A stretch of DNA of 64,000 bases, taken from NCBI RefSeq assembly GCF_003473485.1, contig NC_053043.1, forward strand, positions 15,219,001-15,283,000. The letters run 5' to 3'. Position numbers and translations under genes: made by a program. Positions 41,105 through 53,808 of this stretch are shown here, piece by piece. The stretch's first letter is position 1. The number at the start of each line of letters is the position of its first letter. The notes under the pieces were generated by a model. That model was not told where the DNA came from and ran no database searches. It saw only the letters and a program-made list of their open reading frames with translations. This DNA is from Medicago truncatula (lineage: Eukaryota > Streptophyta > Magnoliopsida > Fabales > Fabaceae).

Positions 41105-44100
41105 TTATGTCTCATAGAAACGAAGTTCGACCATAAACTCTTGGCGCTTAGGACAACACCAAGCAACTGCTTTTGCTGAACCAAGTACTTGCAATGCCCA
41201 CTCAACAGCATATATAGGATCCTGTGCTTGTATAGGCCACTTATGGTTCTTCAGATCAATTGCAATTCCTGAATCCACTCTGAAACTGATAGGACCAACA
41301 ATCTGCAAGATGAAAATAAAACGGCCATATGTGACAATATGATTAGTTTTCATTGTATGTCAATGTAAAACTAATTTACATAGACAGTGCATCTCCATTA
41401 AACTCATACTTCATTATTTGTTTTAGTCCTTATAGTTCTTTCAAGTTTGTGGAATAATTGGTTGTACCTGCTGCTGAAGAGATAAGGTAGCATTGGGGCA
41501 AATTGCCTGAACAGCTTCCATATTGGGCTTTTGAGAATTGAGAAGATCTTGCGCAAGACTTGTTGCACCTAAAAGGAATTTGGAACCAGAAGGAAAATCC
41601 AGCCGGGCCTGAAATCGAGAAAGATCTAGAAAAAGCCTTTGGAAGTTTCCATGTTGGGCTGTAAATGAAACGGATCCAAATATATCTGCTAGAAAAGAAG
41701 ACTTTATTCCAGGAGCCTGAAGAAACAATCCTGAAGATTGTTGTCCATCGTCATCTATTTGAGCTCTTGTCGAATTCTCCCCAAAATATGCTGTTGCAGC
41801 AGCACCTTATACCATAAAGAATTCAAGGAAACAATAAGCACTTTCTAAAAACATCTGCAACTTTAAGGTAGCATAGAAATGCTCAACAGATAAAAGATGT
41901 AATTTTTTATATTACTTATAACTCTACAGCCTGTTCGGATTGATTTATTTGAGCTTATCTGTTGGCATAAGTACTTGTGAGACTGTTTGTGAGAGCTAGT
42001 GGAAACAGCTTACAATAAGTGTATAATCTATTTTCAGCTTATATTCGTAAGCTCTCTAGGGCAGCTAATGTAAACAGCTTACTGATATAAAATTAATGAC
42101 TTCATTTTATCTTTTTTCTATAGAAATAGCTTAAGAATAAGCACTTATACGATAAATGGTTATGCTATAAATGCTTAATTAAGTTTTTTATCAAAACATA
42201 ATGTCCAAAATCTTCTACTACACCTACTATTATACCATATTCGCACCCGCTACTTCAAGTCATACATCCCAAAGGCTCCCAAATCCTAAATATCTAATCT
42301 AATGATAGAAAAACAAGCATTTAGAATTTTAACAAAATATATCAGTTTCCTCAATTCACTAAGCAAAGAAATTAGCATAATCTTAGGTCATAGCCAAATG
42401 TCCCTTTATGTCTGTACTCTAGAACGTATATGCAAATCACTACAAACAAGGAAACAACTTACCGATCATCCCTGAGGCAGACAGAAGAGGATTTGAAAGA
42501 AAGATGTCATATGGTTGTATCAATTTCAATTTAGGAGTTTCGCTTCTCCAGATATCAAGGTTTTTCCTATAAGAAAAGACACTTTTGAAGGCCAAACCCG
42601 GAAGAAGAGTCTGAGGTACTCTATCGTTTTCATATTGAATACTTTCAAACTGCTTGGGTGACCCTGAATTGTAGTGCGCCGACAAATGATAACCAGCCGA
42701 AGAGTCACTGGTAGTCAAAGAAGCAAGATCAACAGCCATTGATAATGGTACATCCCAGTAATTACCAATCTTATCAACAAAGAGACCGGGATAAACTGCT
42801 TCCACTGTTAAATCATGATGTGGAAACTACAAACCACAGCGATAAATTTTTGTATTAGTTGATAAAATTAAACCCAATTATAGTTCAATTTGTGTCAAAA
42901 TGTGACAACAGAAAAATAAAGTAGATATTTAGCATAAATTGGATTAACTTCCACATACTCGCAGATAGATAATGTAGAATTTATAATCAACTGTGTGATA
43001 GATTTACTCATGCAGCTCAGTAAGCTAGTTTATAGTTTGGTTACATAAGCTATTATCTTCTGCACAACTGTTCATAACCGTTAACTGTTCAAAATAGTCA
43101 GCCACTTTTCTTTTCATTTGATTTACAACTTTTTTCTATGAATATTTGATTTACGATTTGCATTACTTTGATGTACATATATGACATGCCGGCTTATAAT
43201 GTTGCTATATCATTTGCTTTATATTAAAAATATGATATTTTATTGGTGATGCATCTACGATTCGTAATAAGATTCGATTAACGATTCGGAAAATAGGTCT
43301 TCCGATTCATGATTTGAAAACCATTGTTCAAATTCAGTTATAGTTAGCTAGCTTCTGTAACAGTTTTCTTCAAATGTACAATAAGCCCTATGAATGTAAG
43401 GCCTCGACACCGACTTCAACAGATATGATACAAATATTTAAGCATGTTTTCAACTTTATCTCTCTCTTTGCTTGCCGTGTCTATGAAAGTCAAGGTGGTT
43501 ACCACAAGATGATGGACGGTCCAGTTAGTCAAAAGACTGGATATGATGCTTCCATTTTTTTTCACCAGTATGATCATGCCAATGGCAATGCTCTTCTTGT
43601 CTTCTATTGCATGCATTACTATCACCTCTTTGCTTTAGACTGACAGTCACCTACAGGCTCCACCATGTCAATCTCCTCTACCACAACTTTTCTATGCACT
43701 GCACCACGGCTCTATGCCACTGAAAAGTTATCCTACCGGTCCGATTCCTGACTGATTCTAGGAATGTAATTGAATTCGGTTGGGTCAGGTTTAGGGGGAA
43801 AACAAGTCCTGACTAATTAAAAAGCTTTGGTTTGGTTGGTTGGCTTATGACAAAAAAGTTTAGACAACTTGATCTGTATGGAGATATCATGTGTGCATAT
43901 ATATTAAAAAAGAATTCACAAAACTGAAATAAAATATAACCCAAAATCAACCAGGATGGAGGCCGGATGAGAAACAGCTAGAAGGAGATACATGGCAGTC
44001 TGGTTGTTCTGTATTTCACCGCAAAGCACACACCAGAACTGCGAGGGTTGACGGAGCACAAACCAGAACAATAATGGACACGACAGAATACAGACATTAA

Positions 44101-46070
44101 ATCACGATGGCATGTGATCAGTTAAATGTGTAGGAAGACACATCAGACAATTGAGCCAGCGACTGAGATAAGGTGTTACAACAGACGAATGTCTTTGCAA
44201 CTATTTTATGGTGGTGTGTCAGGATCAATCTTAATGAGGAATAGCCAAGCTGCCAAGGTCTAATAATTCTTTCAGTCGGTTACTCTATTTTTCCCTCTCC
44301 TAAACATCCTCACATGATCATGCTATTAACTAATCTCTGAAAAACCCTCAATCCAGTGTTGTCAAATTGCAGCTATAATGACGCTGTAGCCTATAGTACC
44401 ATAGAATAGTGGAATTTGGACAACATGTTATTATTCCACGATATCTGATTTAGAGTGCAAAGTGTTATTAGATTGCAGCACTATAGCTCTGTAGCATAGC
44501 AGAATTTGAAACATACCGCTATTTTGTGATTTGCGATAACACTGACTTAACCCCTTTATGATGATCAAGAATGTTGCAATAAACACATAATGTCATAGAA
44601 CTCTAAAACATTATCATAGCAGCAAATGCTAAAAATCATTAAGAATAAAAGGCATCGCAAAAAAACTTAGAAATTCAGAATAGCAGTACAAACTATTGAT
44701 TACCTTATGATGAAAGACAGCTTTCCCACGAGGTTTATCGGTATAGTCATATGAATCTAAGCCAAAAAGTAAAGTATCATCCGGTGTTAACTGGAACTCC
44801 GAACATAATCCCAAGGCATACAAAGATTTCTGTTGTAGGTGTCTCCCAAAGTTTTTCAACCAGGAGGAAAACCGTGCTGGCTTTTCGTCACTGCTCTTAA
44901 CAGAGGAAACAAATTTCTGCAAATTGAATTGACCCAGTAAAAATACAAACCTGCAAAACTTTCAAACTTGTATATCAGTCAACATAAACTAATAACAGAC
45001 ACAGTTCAATCATAATCAAAACACAGCTAAAAATTAACAAAACCAATTTCATTAATGCAGACTTTATTGACTTACGACGTATTTGGATTGACCTATTTGA
45101 ACTTCACTGAGATAAGTTAGCTCTCCACGATAAGTTGTTTTTCAGTTTATTTCTATAAGTTTTCCACGATAGCTTATAAAAACAGTTTAACTTTATTTTA
45201 TCTCTTGTTTGTTCTAAATATAGTTTATACATGAGCATTTATATGATAAGGGCTTATTGTTTTAAATTTCAGTCTGCAGCCGCAATTGCTATCGTAATGC
45301 CACTATTTTGACTGCATCAGCCATATTTTGCTGCAATATAAAACAGTTTATAAGCTTTATAGCACCAACATAACTGATCGAATGTCATTGCCACCAGTGT
45401 CTGACACTGACATAATACCAACACAAGTAATTTCATTCAATTAATTCATTTTCTTAAATTATAATCGGTGTTGTGTCTAGCGTCCGTGCTTCAAGGTTTA
45501 TAAGCACAACTTAATTAAGTTGTTTATCCAAAAAGGGTCTGGTCAATTCATATTCATAAACTCAGACTGAATGAACTCGTGAATTTTGAGGACAATCCCT
45601 TAATTGAAAAATCTCAAATGGATATAAAAATCAAAACTTTCAAAATGTTTATCCAAACAGGGTCTTAGTCAATTCATATTCATAAACTCAAACCGAATGA
45701 ATTCATGAATAAACTATTAATTTGAGAGCAACCCATTAACTAAAAAAGCTCAAACAGACATAAAAATCAAAACTTTAAAAATGGGGTATCAAAAGAAGTG
45801 AAGAAATTACCAGTTGTCAGAAAAGGGAAGCGATAAAACACGTTGAAGACTGAAACCTTGAGGTTGTGAAAAAGTGGGATGAAGAGGAGCATTCATGAAA
45901 AGTTGCATGAATTGAAGTTGTCTTGGTCTAGAAAGTCTTGTACCTCGTGATAAACCCAACGTAAGAGGGTCTTCTGGAACAGGACAAGCAGAGCCATCAA
46001 GTGTTTTTGGTGTTGAAATGTCTAAATCCCAAAATCCTCCTCCGTCCATTACCCATCTTAGTTTCCTCAT
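41105..46070 (-). CDS. TGD4: TGD4, plastid outer-envelope lipid transfer protein
   Basis: Beta-barrel-like outer-envelope protein that binds phosphatidic acid and is needed for ER lipid to enter the plastid, feeding the TGD1-2-3 transporter of the inner envelope. Five exons: 45811-46070, 44704-44950, 42463-42826, 41468-41805, 41105-41302; 468 aa, close to the Arabidopsis protein. Recognised by RWVMDGGGFWDLDISTP at the N-terminus, GLSRGTRLSRPRQ, FSLQRVLSLPFSDNW, EAVYPGLFVDKIGNYWDVP in the middle and QEFMVELRFYET at the end. The start is the ATG at 46070. The frame stays open upstream to 46121, but no ATG is found there. Intron 1 (860 bp) and intron 2 (1.9 kb) are full of repeats. RAN1 starts 2 kb away on the other strand. 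Confidence 0.95.
41932..42206 (+). repeat. MITE-like repeat, family A, in TGD4 intron 3
   Basis: The most complete copy: it runs from GCCTGTTCGGATTGATTTATT through GAGCTTATC and AAACAGCTTAC to GCTTAATTAAG and TTATCAAAACA. The ends are roughly inverted (CCTGTT...GGATTGA / TTATC-AAAACA), as in a hAT-like MITE. No clear target duplication was found. Confidence 0.6.
44353..44546. mobile_element. MITE with CAGTGTTGTCAAATTGC tips, in TGD4 intron 2
   Basis: Left tip CCAGTGTTGTCAAATTGCAGC; right tip, inverted, GTCAGTGTTATCGCAAATCAC. The interior has two related halves (GCTGTAGCCTATAG / GCTCTGTAGCATAGC). This looks like a common legume family that gives 'AGTGTTGTCAAATAGCGG' hits in many introns. Confidence 0.6.
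45076..45545 (+). repeat. MITE-like repeat, family A, interrupted, in TGD4 intron 1
   Basis: The left part (45076-45260) matches family A through GTTTTTCAGTTTATTTCTATAAG and TATGATAAGGGCTTATTG. The right tip (CTTAATTAAGTTGTTTATCC) resumes at about 45508. The stretch between (about 45260-45505) is foreign, so something inserted into this copy. Confidence 0.5.
45521..45780. repeat. Tandem duplication of about 125-135 bp in TGD4 intron 1
   Basis: TGTTTATCCAAAAAGGGTCT at 45521 and TGTTTATCCAAACAGGGTCT at 45646 start two diverged units. Both continue with AATTCATATTCATAAACTCA and end in AAAAATCAAAACTTT. The second ends about 30 bp before the exon 1 donor. Confidence 0.75.
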
Positions 46071-47193
46071 CACTGCAGATGCTAATGCTCCTCGTTCTGG
46101 TGGTTGTTGCTGTTCACTCACACTTCTTCATCGTGTTCAAAAGAGACGGTGTTGGAAAAGGATTTTGTGTTTGGTTTGACACAAGAAAAAGAGGAAAAAG
46201 AATATTGGGCCGGATTATTATTATAAATTAAAATCACCCAACATTTAAATTAAATAAATTATATTTCAATTCATAAAGGAAAATGTTTAAAATTACGAAG
46301 AATTTGACAAGAAACGTATTAATTGTAATCCAGTTAGAGAGTCAGCTTCTAATTCTACGATAGAATAACCTTTTTTTTTATATATATTAAAATTTAGTGT
46401 TCCACATTCAACTTTAATCTCATTTTTATGATGTGATTCGATGATAGAGTTTTTAGTCCATAATTCCATCAAAATTTGTTTTCTCTCTCATTCCTCAAAG
46501 TGGTTAGTAGTGCCAAAAAAAGGAACATGAGTTTCTTACGTCATTGTTTGGTCCTAATGTGTTTTGACTCAGTTATAGGGTTTTGAAGAACTATGTACGG
46601 GGTTAATAGCATTGAGAAACAATCAACTCATTCGCTCGACTGTTTTAGTATTGCCTTTCCGCCATTCGGTTGACAGACTTCCTCGCAAGATAGTTTAATA
46701 GCCTATTTGTCGAGATCAGATGACATAATGATTATTTTTAGGTGTAAACAAATAATTGTTGCCTAATTTTTAAGTAGTGAACGAGACTTCTTTATTTCTA
46801 CCATGTGAGTGTTTGGACTATTTGAAGGTTGTGTAATGATCGAATTTTCAAGGGTGATAATAGAGGTATGGATAGCCCTTAAAAAAAAAAAAAAATAGAG
46901 GTATGGATAAAAGAGGCATTGGTAATAATAGTGGACTCAATCAAAAATATTTCTTGACAATGGAATGGTTGTTGGTGATAAAGGAAGAGGGTCCTTGTTT
47001 GTTTTATGAGTGGTTTGTTAACTTGTTGTATTGCTCGGTAAATTGGTGTTTTTTTTTTTTACTTTCTTTTGTTTCCATGTGTAAATAGAATTAACTTGTG
47101 CTCAATTCCTAAGTTATGAGCTCATTACTTACTTGTACTTGTTTTATCAATCTTTTACCTCACTGTGTTTTTGCCTAAAAAAATGACTAATTA

Positions 47194-47283
47194 GTTTTTT
47201 TTTTTGTGGTGGCCGGCATTTAAACCCTGGACCTTACATATATTATGCATTGTCTAAACCAACTGAGCTATGCTCATGAGAAC
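47194..47283 (-). mobile_element. Short tRNA-derived SINE with 13 bp target duplication
   Basis: On the minus strand it reads GAGCATAGCTCAGTTGGTTT (A box), then about 30 bp on GGTCCAGGGTTTAAATGCC (B box), then an A tail. It is flanked by AAATGACTAATTA at 47181-47193 and 47284-47296, a perfect duplication. The body is only 90 bp. Confidence 0.8.
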
Positions 47284-47420
47284 AAATGACTAATTAATTT
47301 AATCAAAGACGACTTATTCAGAATAGCAATAATTGGATAAAATTGATTTTCCTTTAAAAAATAAAATTTATTTTCATCTTATATGACCAAAAAATTGGGA
47401 TTTAAATGGTACTCTTATTT

Positions 47421-47822
47421 GGAAACTTCTAATATACACCCCACAAATTGAGGTGTAGAGGTAATCCTACTTCGTAAATTTATAAATTAACGATCATTTT
47501 ATGAAGTAAAGAGGTATTTGTCAATGTTTATATTTTAGAAAACATCATTTCATAAGAAAAAATATCATTTCATTGTTTATAAGAATCATATAAATTTTTT
47601 AAGATTTTCGCATAAAAATAATCAATATTCTTTGTTATGAGAAATAAAAATTCAAAAAAAGTATATTTTATTTCATCGACGCTTTTGGTAAATAAGATTT
47701 AATTATTATAATATTTAATGATAGAATATGATTCTTTTTCTTCAAAAAACAACTCATTTATTAATTTAACGATTTGGTGTACCAGTACACTCAAATTTTT
47801 TAGATGTATCATAGAATTTGCC
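47421..47822 (-). mobile_element. MULE-type MITE, family B, 402 bp, upstream of RAN1
   Basis: Inverted copy of the element at 18023-18342. The right tip read on the minus strand is GGCAAATTCTATGATACA; the left tip is GGAAACTTCTAATATACAC. The shared interior includes TTTCATCGACGCTTTTGG. The possible target duplication is imperfect (CTCTTATTT / ATATTATTT), so it is older or altered. It ends 223 bp before the RAN1 ATG. Confidence 0.75.
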
Positions 47823-48045
47823 ATATTATTTTATTTTTAGATGAAATGTTGCAAAAATATGTTTGTATATGAAAAATAAATAAATAAAAAATCAACAAAA
47901 AAAAAAAAAAAACTAATGTCAACCGTATAGTACATACGACGTGTATATGATCATTTTTGAAAAAAAATATTTTGATCATCTTCTTCATTTTACTCTTCAA
48001 AATCTCAATTTCTCTCTTAAACCCCCTCTCTCACTAACTACACTG

Positions 48046-51000
48046 ATGGCCTCCGCTGTGAGAGACTTACAACTCACTAATCTACCCGCCGGCCGGAAGA
48101 TTGCCGCCGTCGATAACTCCGATGACTTGGAAAACGTACGGCTTCTAGACTCCGACGACGGTGTTGACGATGAAATGAGAAGAATTCAGGTGAGAGTCTC
48201 CGGTATGACATGCACCGCTTGCTCTAATTCCATAGAATCAGCTCTGAAAGCCGTTGACGGTGTTCTCACTGCTTCTGTCGCGCTACTACAGAACAAAGCT
48301 GACGTCGTTTTCAATCCTGCTCTCGTCAAGGTTCATCGCTTCTTTCCTTGAATTAGCATTTGATCATAGTTAGTTTTATTTTTTTAGTTTTAGCGGCGAA
48401 ACTCACACATACTTAGTACTTAGAAGCTGAGAATTGCATTGCATGGTTTGAACCCGCGCCAGGTATGATGAATTCTTATGGTATGGTACGAACTTATGAG
48501 AAAAATACTAAAGAGTGTGTGTATTTGTTTTGTTATGAGGTGATAAAAATTACCATTCAAGAAATATATTAATCAAAAGCTTGCATGAATTACTACCAGA
48601 AGCTTGTATTCAATAGATATTGAATTATATTTTGAAACTTATCATATTCCAGGATGAAGACATAAAAAATGCAATCGAAGATGCAGGGTTTGAAGCAGAT
48701 ATATTACCTGAATCCAGTGGACCAGGAAAGGTTCCACATGAAACCCTGGTTGGACAGTTCACAATTGGAGGTATGACATGTGCAGCTTGTGTAAATTCTG
48801 TTGAAGGTATTCTGAGAAATCTTCCAGGGGTTAAAAGGGCTGTGGTAGCTTTGGCTACTTCGTTAGGCGAAGTTGAATATGATCCAAGTGTAATTAGTAA
48901 AGATGATATAGTCAATGCAATTGAAGATTCTGGCTTCGAAGCCTCATTTGTACAGAGCAACGAGCAGGATAAAATTATTTTTGGAGTTGTTGGTGTGTAT
49001 AGTTTAACAGACACACAGGTTTTAGAAGGCATGCTTAGTAACATGAAAGGAGTAAGACAGTTTCGTTTTGACCAGTTATCGAGTGAATTAGATGTTCTGT
49101 TTGATCCTCAAGTTCTCAGTCCAAGATCCTTGGTTGATGGGATCCATGGGGAAAGCAATGGTAAGTTTGAATTACATGTTAGAAGCCCTTATACAAGAAT
49201 GGCTTCTAAAGATGTTGAAGAGACCTCGACTATATTTCGGCTCTTTATCTCCAGCCTGTGTCTTAGTGTGAGTATTTCTTTAAACTTAATTTACAAAATA
49301 ATCTTATGAATTTTTTATATTTCCTGTTTTTTTTGTATTCCTTTTCATATATTCATGAACTGTGATCTCTTTGGAGCATGTGAAATCGCTTGCAAAATTA
49401 CTGAATATAACTTTCGATTCTAATTTGTACAAAGATAAATTACATAAGTTCTGTTGATTGCTATCCTCAAATTAGGAAATACTTGTCGTCATTACATTCA
49501 ATTAGTGATATTGTGTTAGCATACCTTATGCTTTTTATGTTCTTGTTTGATCTTTTGAATTGATTTTAGCTTGATGCATTTATCAGGTTCCTCTCTTCCT
49601 CATGAAGGTAGTTTGTCCTCATATTCCGTTTATGTATTCCTTGTTACTTTGGCGATGTGGGCCTTTTCTCATGGGTGATTGGTTGAAATGGGCATTGGTC
49701 AGTGTAATCCAATTTGGAATTGGGAAACGCTTTTACGTTGCAGCTGGCAGGGCTCTTAGAAATGGTTCAACAAACATGGATGTCCTAATTGCTGTGGGAA
49801 CTACCGCTTCTTACGTTTACTCTGTCTGTGCACTTCTATATGGTGCTCTTACTGGATTTTGGTCCCCAACTTACTTTGAAACAAGTGCTATGCTTATAAC
49901 ATTTGTATTGTTGGGGAAGTATCTGGAAGTCCTTGCTAAGGGAAAGACATCCGATGCCATCAAGAAATTAGTAGAACTTGCTCCTGCAACAGCAATATTA
50001 ATTATTAATGATAAAGGTGCATATTACCTTCATTTTATTTGCTTGTTCTCTTACTTCATGCTTGGATTCACGGCGGGTTTGACGAAATCACGGTGGCATC
50101 GTGATTTTGTAATTTTATTGAAGCTCCATAGTGTAGCTTTTGCAAAGTCACAATAGCTCGCTCTGATTTTGTCAAACTCACTGTGAATCCAAAAGGAGAC
50201 GGGTGGCTTTGATTATCTTATGTTTAGGTTGAAATGTCATTTCCTAAGGGTACATCATTGCCCACGTTCTAGACTTCATCAATTCATTGACAACAATAAT
50301 TAACAAGTATGTCAATTTCTAGATGGTAAATCTTTTGAAGAAAGGGAAATTGATTCTTTGCTTGTTCAACCTGGTGACACATTGAAAGTTCTTCCTGGTA
50401 CGAAGATTCCTGCTGATGGTATTGTTACTTGTGGCTCAAGTCATGTAAATGAGAGCATGGTAACTGGTGAATCTATACCTGTTTTGAAGGAGGTGAATGC
50501 TTCTGTTATTGGGGGTACAATAAATTTGCATGGCGTCCTTCACATTAAAGCTACCAAAGTAGGATCTGATACAGTTTTGTGTCAGATAATAAGTTTGGTT
50601 GAAACAGCACAGATGTCCAAAGCTCCCATTCAGAAGTTTGCTGATTATGTAAGTACCTGGGTCATGGTTGTAAACCTTCAAACTCGGAGTTACTTTCATG
50701 GTGTTTGCATTTCTGTGTTGCATGAAATTGTATCATTCTCTTTTATGAAGAAGTTTAGTCTGTGAAACATATCTTCTATTCTGCAAAATGTTTCTTGTAA
50801 TTGAAAGATGGTAGTTTTACCAGTGGTTGTTGCTGTGTATTTATTTTGTCATGCAAAACTTACAAAATTTAGTATGCTTCAGTTAATGAAAACACATTGA
50901 GTGGCTAGTGACTTGGAATTTGGTCTCTTCTTGCTTGCCTGCTTTGTCTGAGAAATTTAGTTGAGCTTGCATAGTTGGGCAACCTTTTGAAGGCTCTCCT

Positions 51001-53808
51001 CAGATTGCTGAAAATTGTGGTGTGAAGGGATTCACTTAAGCTGTTTCTTTGGCTTGTTCTTTATGCTCTAAAATTATGCTCTTCTTTTTTGTTGATTGGT
51101 TCACATGACTGAGGAAATATTAGATATGAACTCTGGTGCCGTTCTTTTGGCTGGCAGGTAGCAAGCATATTTGTACCGACAGTTGTTTCTTTGGCATTAT
51201 TGACATTTTTGGGTTGGTAAGTTCATCTTAACTGGTTTTGGTAAATGGCTTAAAGTTGACTTCTAATATGACTGAAATGCTTATTCCTAATTTTATCTTT
51301 AAATATGGATTTATTATCTGTAGGTATATTGCTGGTTCTATTGGAGCTTACCCAGAAGAATGGCTTCCAGAAAATGGAAATCACTTTGTGTTTGCCCTAA
51401 TGTTCTCAATATCTGTAGTAGTGATTGCATGTCCCTGTGCACTTGGCTTAGCAACACCGACAGCTGTCATGGTGGCAACAGGGGTTGGGGCTAACAATGG
51501 AGTATTAATTAAAGGAGGAGATGCCTTGGAAACGGCTCAGATGGTGAAGTATGTGATATTTGATAAAACAGGCACTCTAACTCAGGGAAAAGCCAGTGTT
51601 ACTACTGCCAAAGTATTCACTGGAATGCAACGTGGGGAATTTCTTACATTGGTGGCTTCTGCTGAGGTGAATTCTGATTTCTTATCCATTTTATTTATTC
51701 TTGTTTTTTATTTATTATACTGTCACATATCTGGTTCAGAGCTTAGGTCGTAGGGTTGTTAAAGATGACCTATATGAATATCATATGGATATAAAATATT
51801 TTTCATATTTCCTCCCCTCCTCTCGTCACAGACTGCTTAACTTCTTTAATAGTGTTATTATTGAAATTGAAGTGTGAGTGGTTAGCCTCACATCAGCTAA
51901 AATTAAAGCTAAATCAAGGATATATAAGAGAGGTGACCCATATATCAATACCTTAATGTTTTGGGTGAATACGTGGTGTCAAGGTCTCTTAGTTGTTCCG
52001 GTCATTAGACCGTTGTTGCTCTTGGTGCTCCCCGAACTGCCTAACAAACTCCCCGAAAAACGTGATTAATTGGACACACAATTTGATCAAAGAGTTCAGC
52101 CAATTGGGCCTACGTCTCCCTGACGGCAGAGTAGCTACTGTGATTTCTATTAATCGAGATTATGGGTACAAGATTACAATTTTTGCTGAATACTACAGTC
52201 CCAACCCTCTGCTACGCATCAGTGACTGCCACTTATCAGTAAATATGAGTCATACACAACAGCAGTTATGACATGGTGTCATAGGCATGGCATAAAGAAC
52301 AAGATTTGAGTAGATCTATCTTTCTTGTTTGTTTGATTGTTGGAAAAACTCACCCTTCTATTTTAGAGGAACCAAAGTTAAGTTAATTACTTATTTTGTT
52401 TCTTTTTTTATTTTTATAATTCAGGCTAGCAGTGAACACCCATTGGCAAAAGCAGTATTAGCATATGCACGCCACTTTCATTTCTTTGAGGATTCTTCAG
52501 ACGCTACGCAGAATGATGCAAAGTCTGGATGGCTTTTTGATGTCTCAGACTTCTCCGCTCTCCCGGGAAGAGGTGTTCAATGTTCTATAGACGGGAGGCG
52601 TATTTTGGTATTGTCACTTTACTATTGTAATATGTCCGTCTTGGTATCTAAATACATTGAAATTTGCTTTATTTTTTCTGAAGAGTTTCTTATCAGAGGC
52701 AGCATGTCCTCAACAGGTTGGCAACAGAAAGTTGATGGTGGAAAATGGCATAGATATTTCAACAGAAGTGGAAAATTTTGTGGTTGAGCTGGAACAAAAT
52801 GCGCAGACAGGGATACTAGTATCATATGATGATATATTAATCGGAGTTTTGGGGGTTGCAGACCCACTAAAGAGAGAAGCTTCTGTGGTTATAGAGGGCC
52901 TCCAGAAAATGGGTGTCATACCTGTTATGGTTACAGGAGATAACTGGCGAACAGCTCGTGCTGTTGCAAAGGAGGTCTGAATATATATGCATCAACTTTT
53001 CTTTTATGTTGGCTATTGATTTTCATACCTGGTAACTAGCTGTACTTCTAGTATCAACATTCAACATCTGGACTATTGATTTTCTTATTGATGATAACTA
53101 AAATAATAACTGAAAGAAGTGCCAGAATTTTAAATTTATTATCATTAATTACCAGTTTCTTGAGGTCTCTACACCCTACTGTGAATAATGACTAATCAAT
53201 GATCCATGTAAAAAGAAATTGGTACTTACATGCAAGTTGCAACATAAATTTTATGGAACAGAAATTGACATCATTATGAAACTTGTGATAACAAATGTTT
53301 TGCATGACAGGTTGGAATCCAAGATGTAAGGGCAGAGGTGATGCCTGCGGGAAAAGCCGAAATTGTTCGTTCATTCCAAAAGGACGGAAGCATAGTTGCA
53401 ATGGTGGGCGATGGCATCAACGATTCTCCAGCATTAGCTGCTGCTGATGTTGGCATGGCAATTGGGGCTGGAACTGATGTTGCAATAGAAGCTGCTAACT
53501 TTGTGTTAATGAGAAATAACCTGGAAGATGTGATCACAGCCATTCATCTTTCCCGGAAGACGTTCTCTCGTATCAGATTGAATTATGTATTCGCAATGGG
53601 ATACAATGTTGTTGCTATACCAGTTGCAGCTGGGGCTTTATATCCTTCACTGGGTATCAAGCTGCCACCATGGGTTGCTGGTGCATGCATGGCTCTCTCT
53701 TCTGTAAGTGTTGTATGCTCTTCTTTGCTTCTTAAAAGATATAGAAGACCCAGACTAAGATATAGTAGACCCAGAGTTACCACAGGACTTGAAATAATTG
53801 TAGAATAA
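48046..53808 (+). CDS. RAN1: Copper-transporting P1B-type ATPase RAN1/HMA7
   Basis: Pumps Cu(I) into the secretory pathway. In Arabidopsis RAN1 supplies copper to ethylene receptors, so loss mimics constant ethylene signalling. Nine exons: 48046-48330, 48653-49267, 49587-50016, 50323-50648, 51158-51216, 51324-51666, 52425-52607, 52717-52974, 53311-53808; 998 aa against 1001 in Arabidopsis. Two metal-binding domains with GMTCTAC (about 53-59) and GMTCAAC (about 135-141) are followed by a third, degenerate one without the CxxC pair. Core motifs: TGES (about 491), CPC in the membrane (about 608), DKTGT phosphorylation site (about 652), GDGINDSP (about 866). Eight helices are expected. The third-domain loss and the RDLQLTNL start match RAN1 rather than HMA5. 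Introns carry MITEs. All key residues are present. Confidence 0.96.
50061..50192. mobile_element. Small MITE in RAN1 intron 3
   Basis: The left arm TTGGATTCACGGCGGGTTTG and right arm, inverted, TTGGATTCACAGTGAGTTTG pair for about 30 bp. The inner part is rich in AATCAC/GTGATT words. A related but diverged stretch occurs at about 39175-39300 in the methyltransferase gene (TGAATCCAAACATACA, TTTTGCCAAAATCACAC). Confidence 0.65.
51760..52420. other. Unassigned sequence in RAN1 intron 6
   Basis: A long intron with a less AT-rich block at about 51,900-52,270 that holds short open frames on the plus strand (51878-52069, 51993-52271). It may be a fragment of a mobile element. I do not recognise the products. 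Confidence 0.3.

Larger units (their letters stand above)
46071..48045. promoter_or_regulatory. Shared upstream region between TGD4 and RAN1 (divergent)
   Basis: About 2 kb separates the two start codons. The DNA next to RAN1 carries a SINE (47194-47283) and a MULE-type MITE (47421-47822). The pyrimidine-rich stretch at 47980-48045 (CTTCTTCATTTTACTCTTC) is probably the RAN1 leader. Open frames here (46001-46231, 46903-47088) have no recognisable product. Confidence 0.5.

Noticed and set aside
43374-43643. 89 aa open frame in TGD4 intron 2
   Set aside because: No recognisable domain and no splice or promoter context; it lies inside an intron of a well-supported gene.
51878-52271. Open frames in RAN1 intron 6
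   Set aside because: Product not recognised. The RAN1 exons on both sides join in frame without them.
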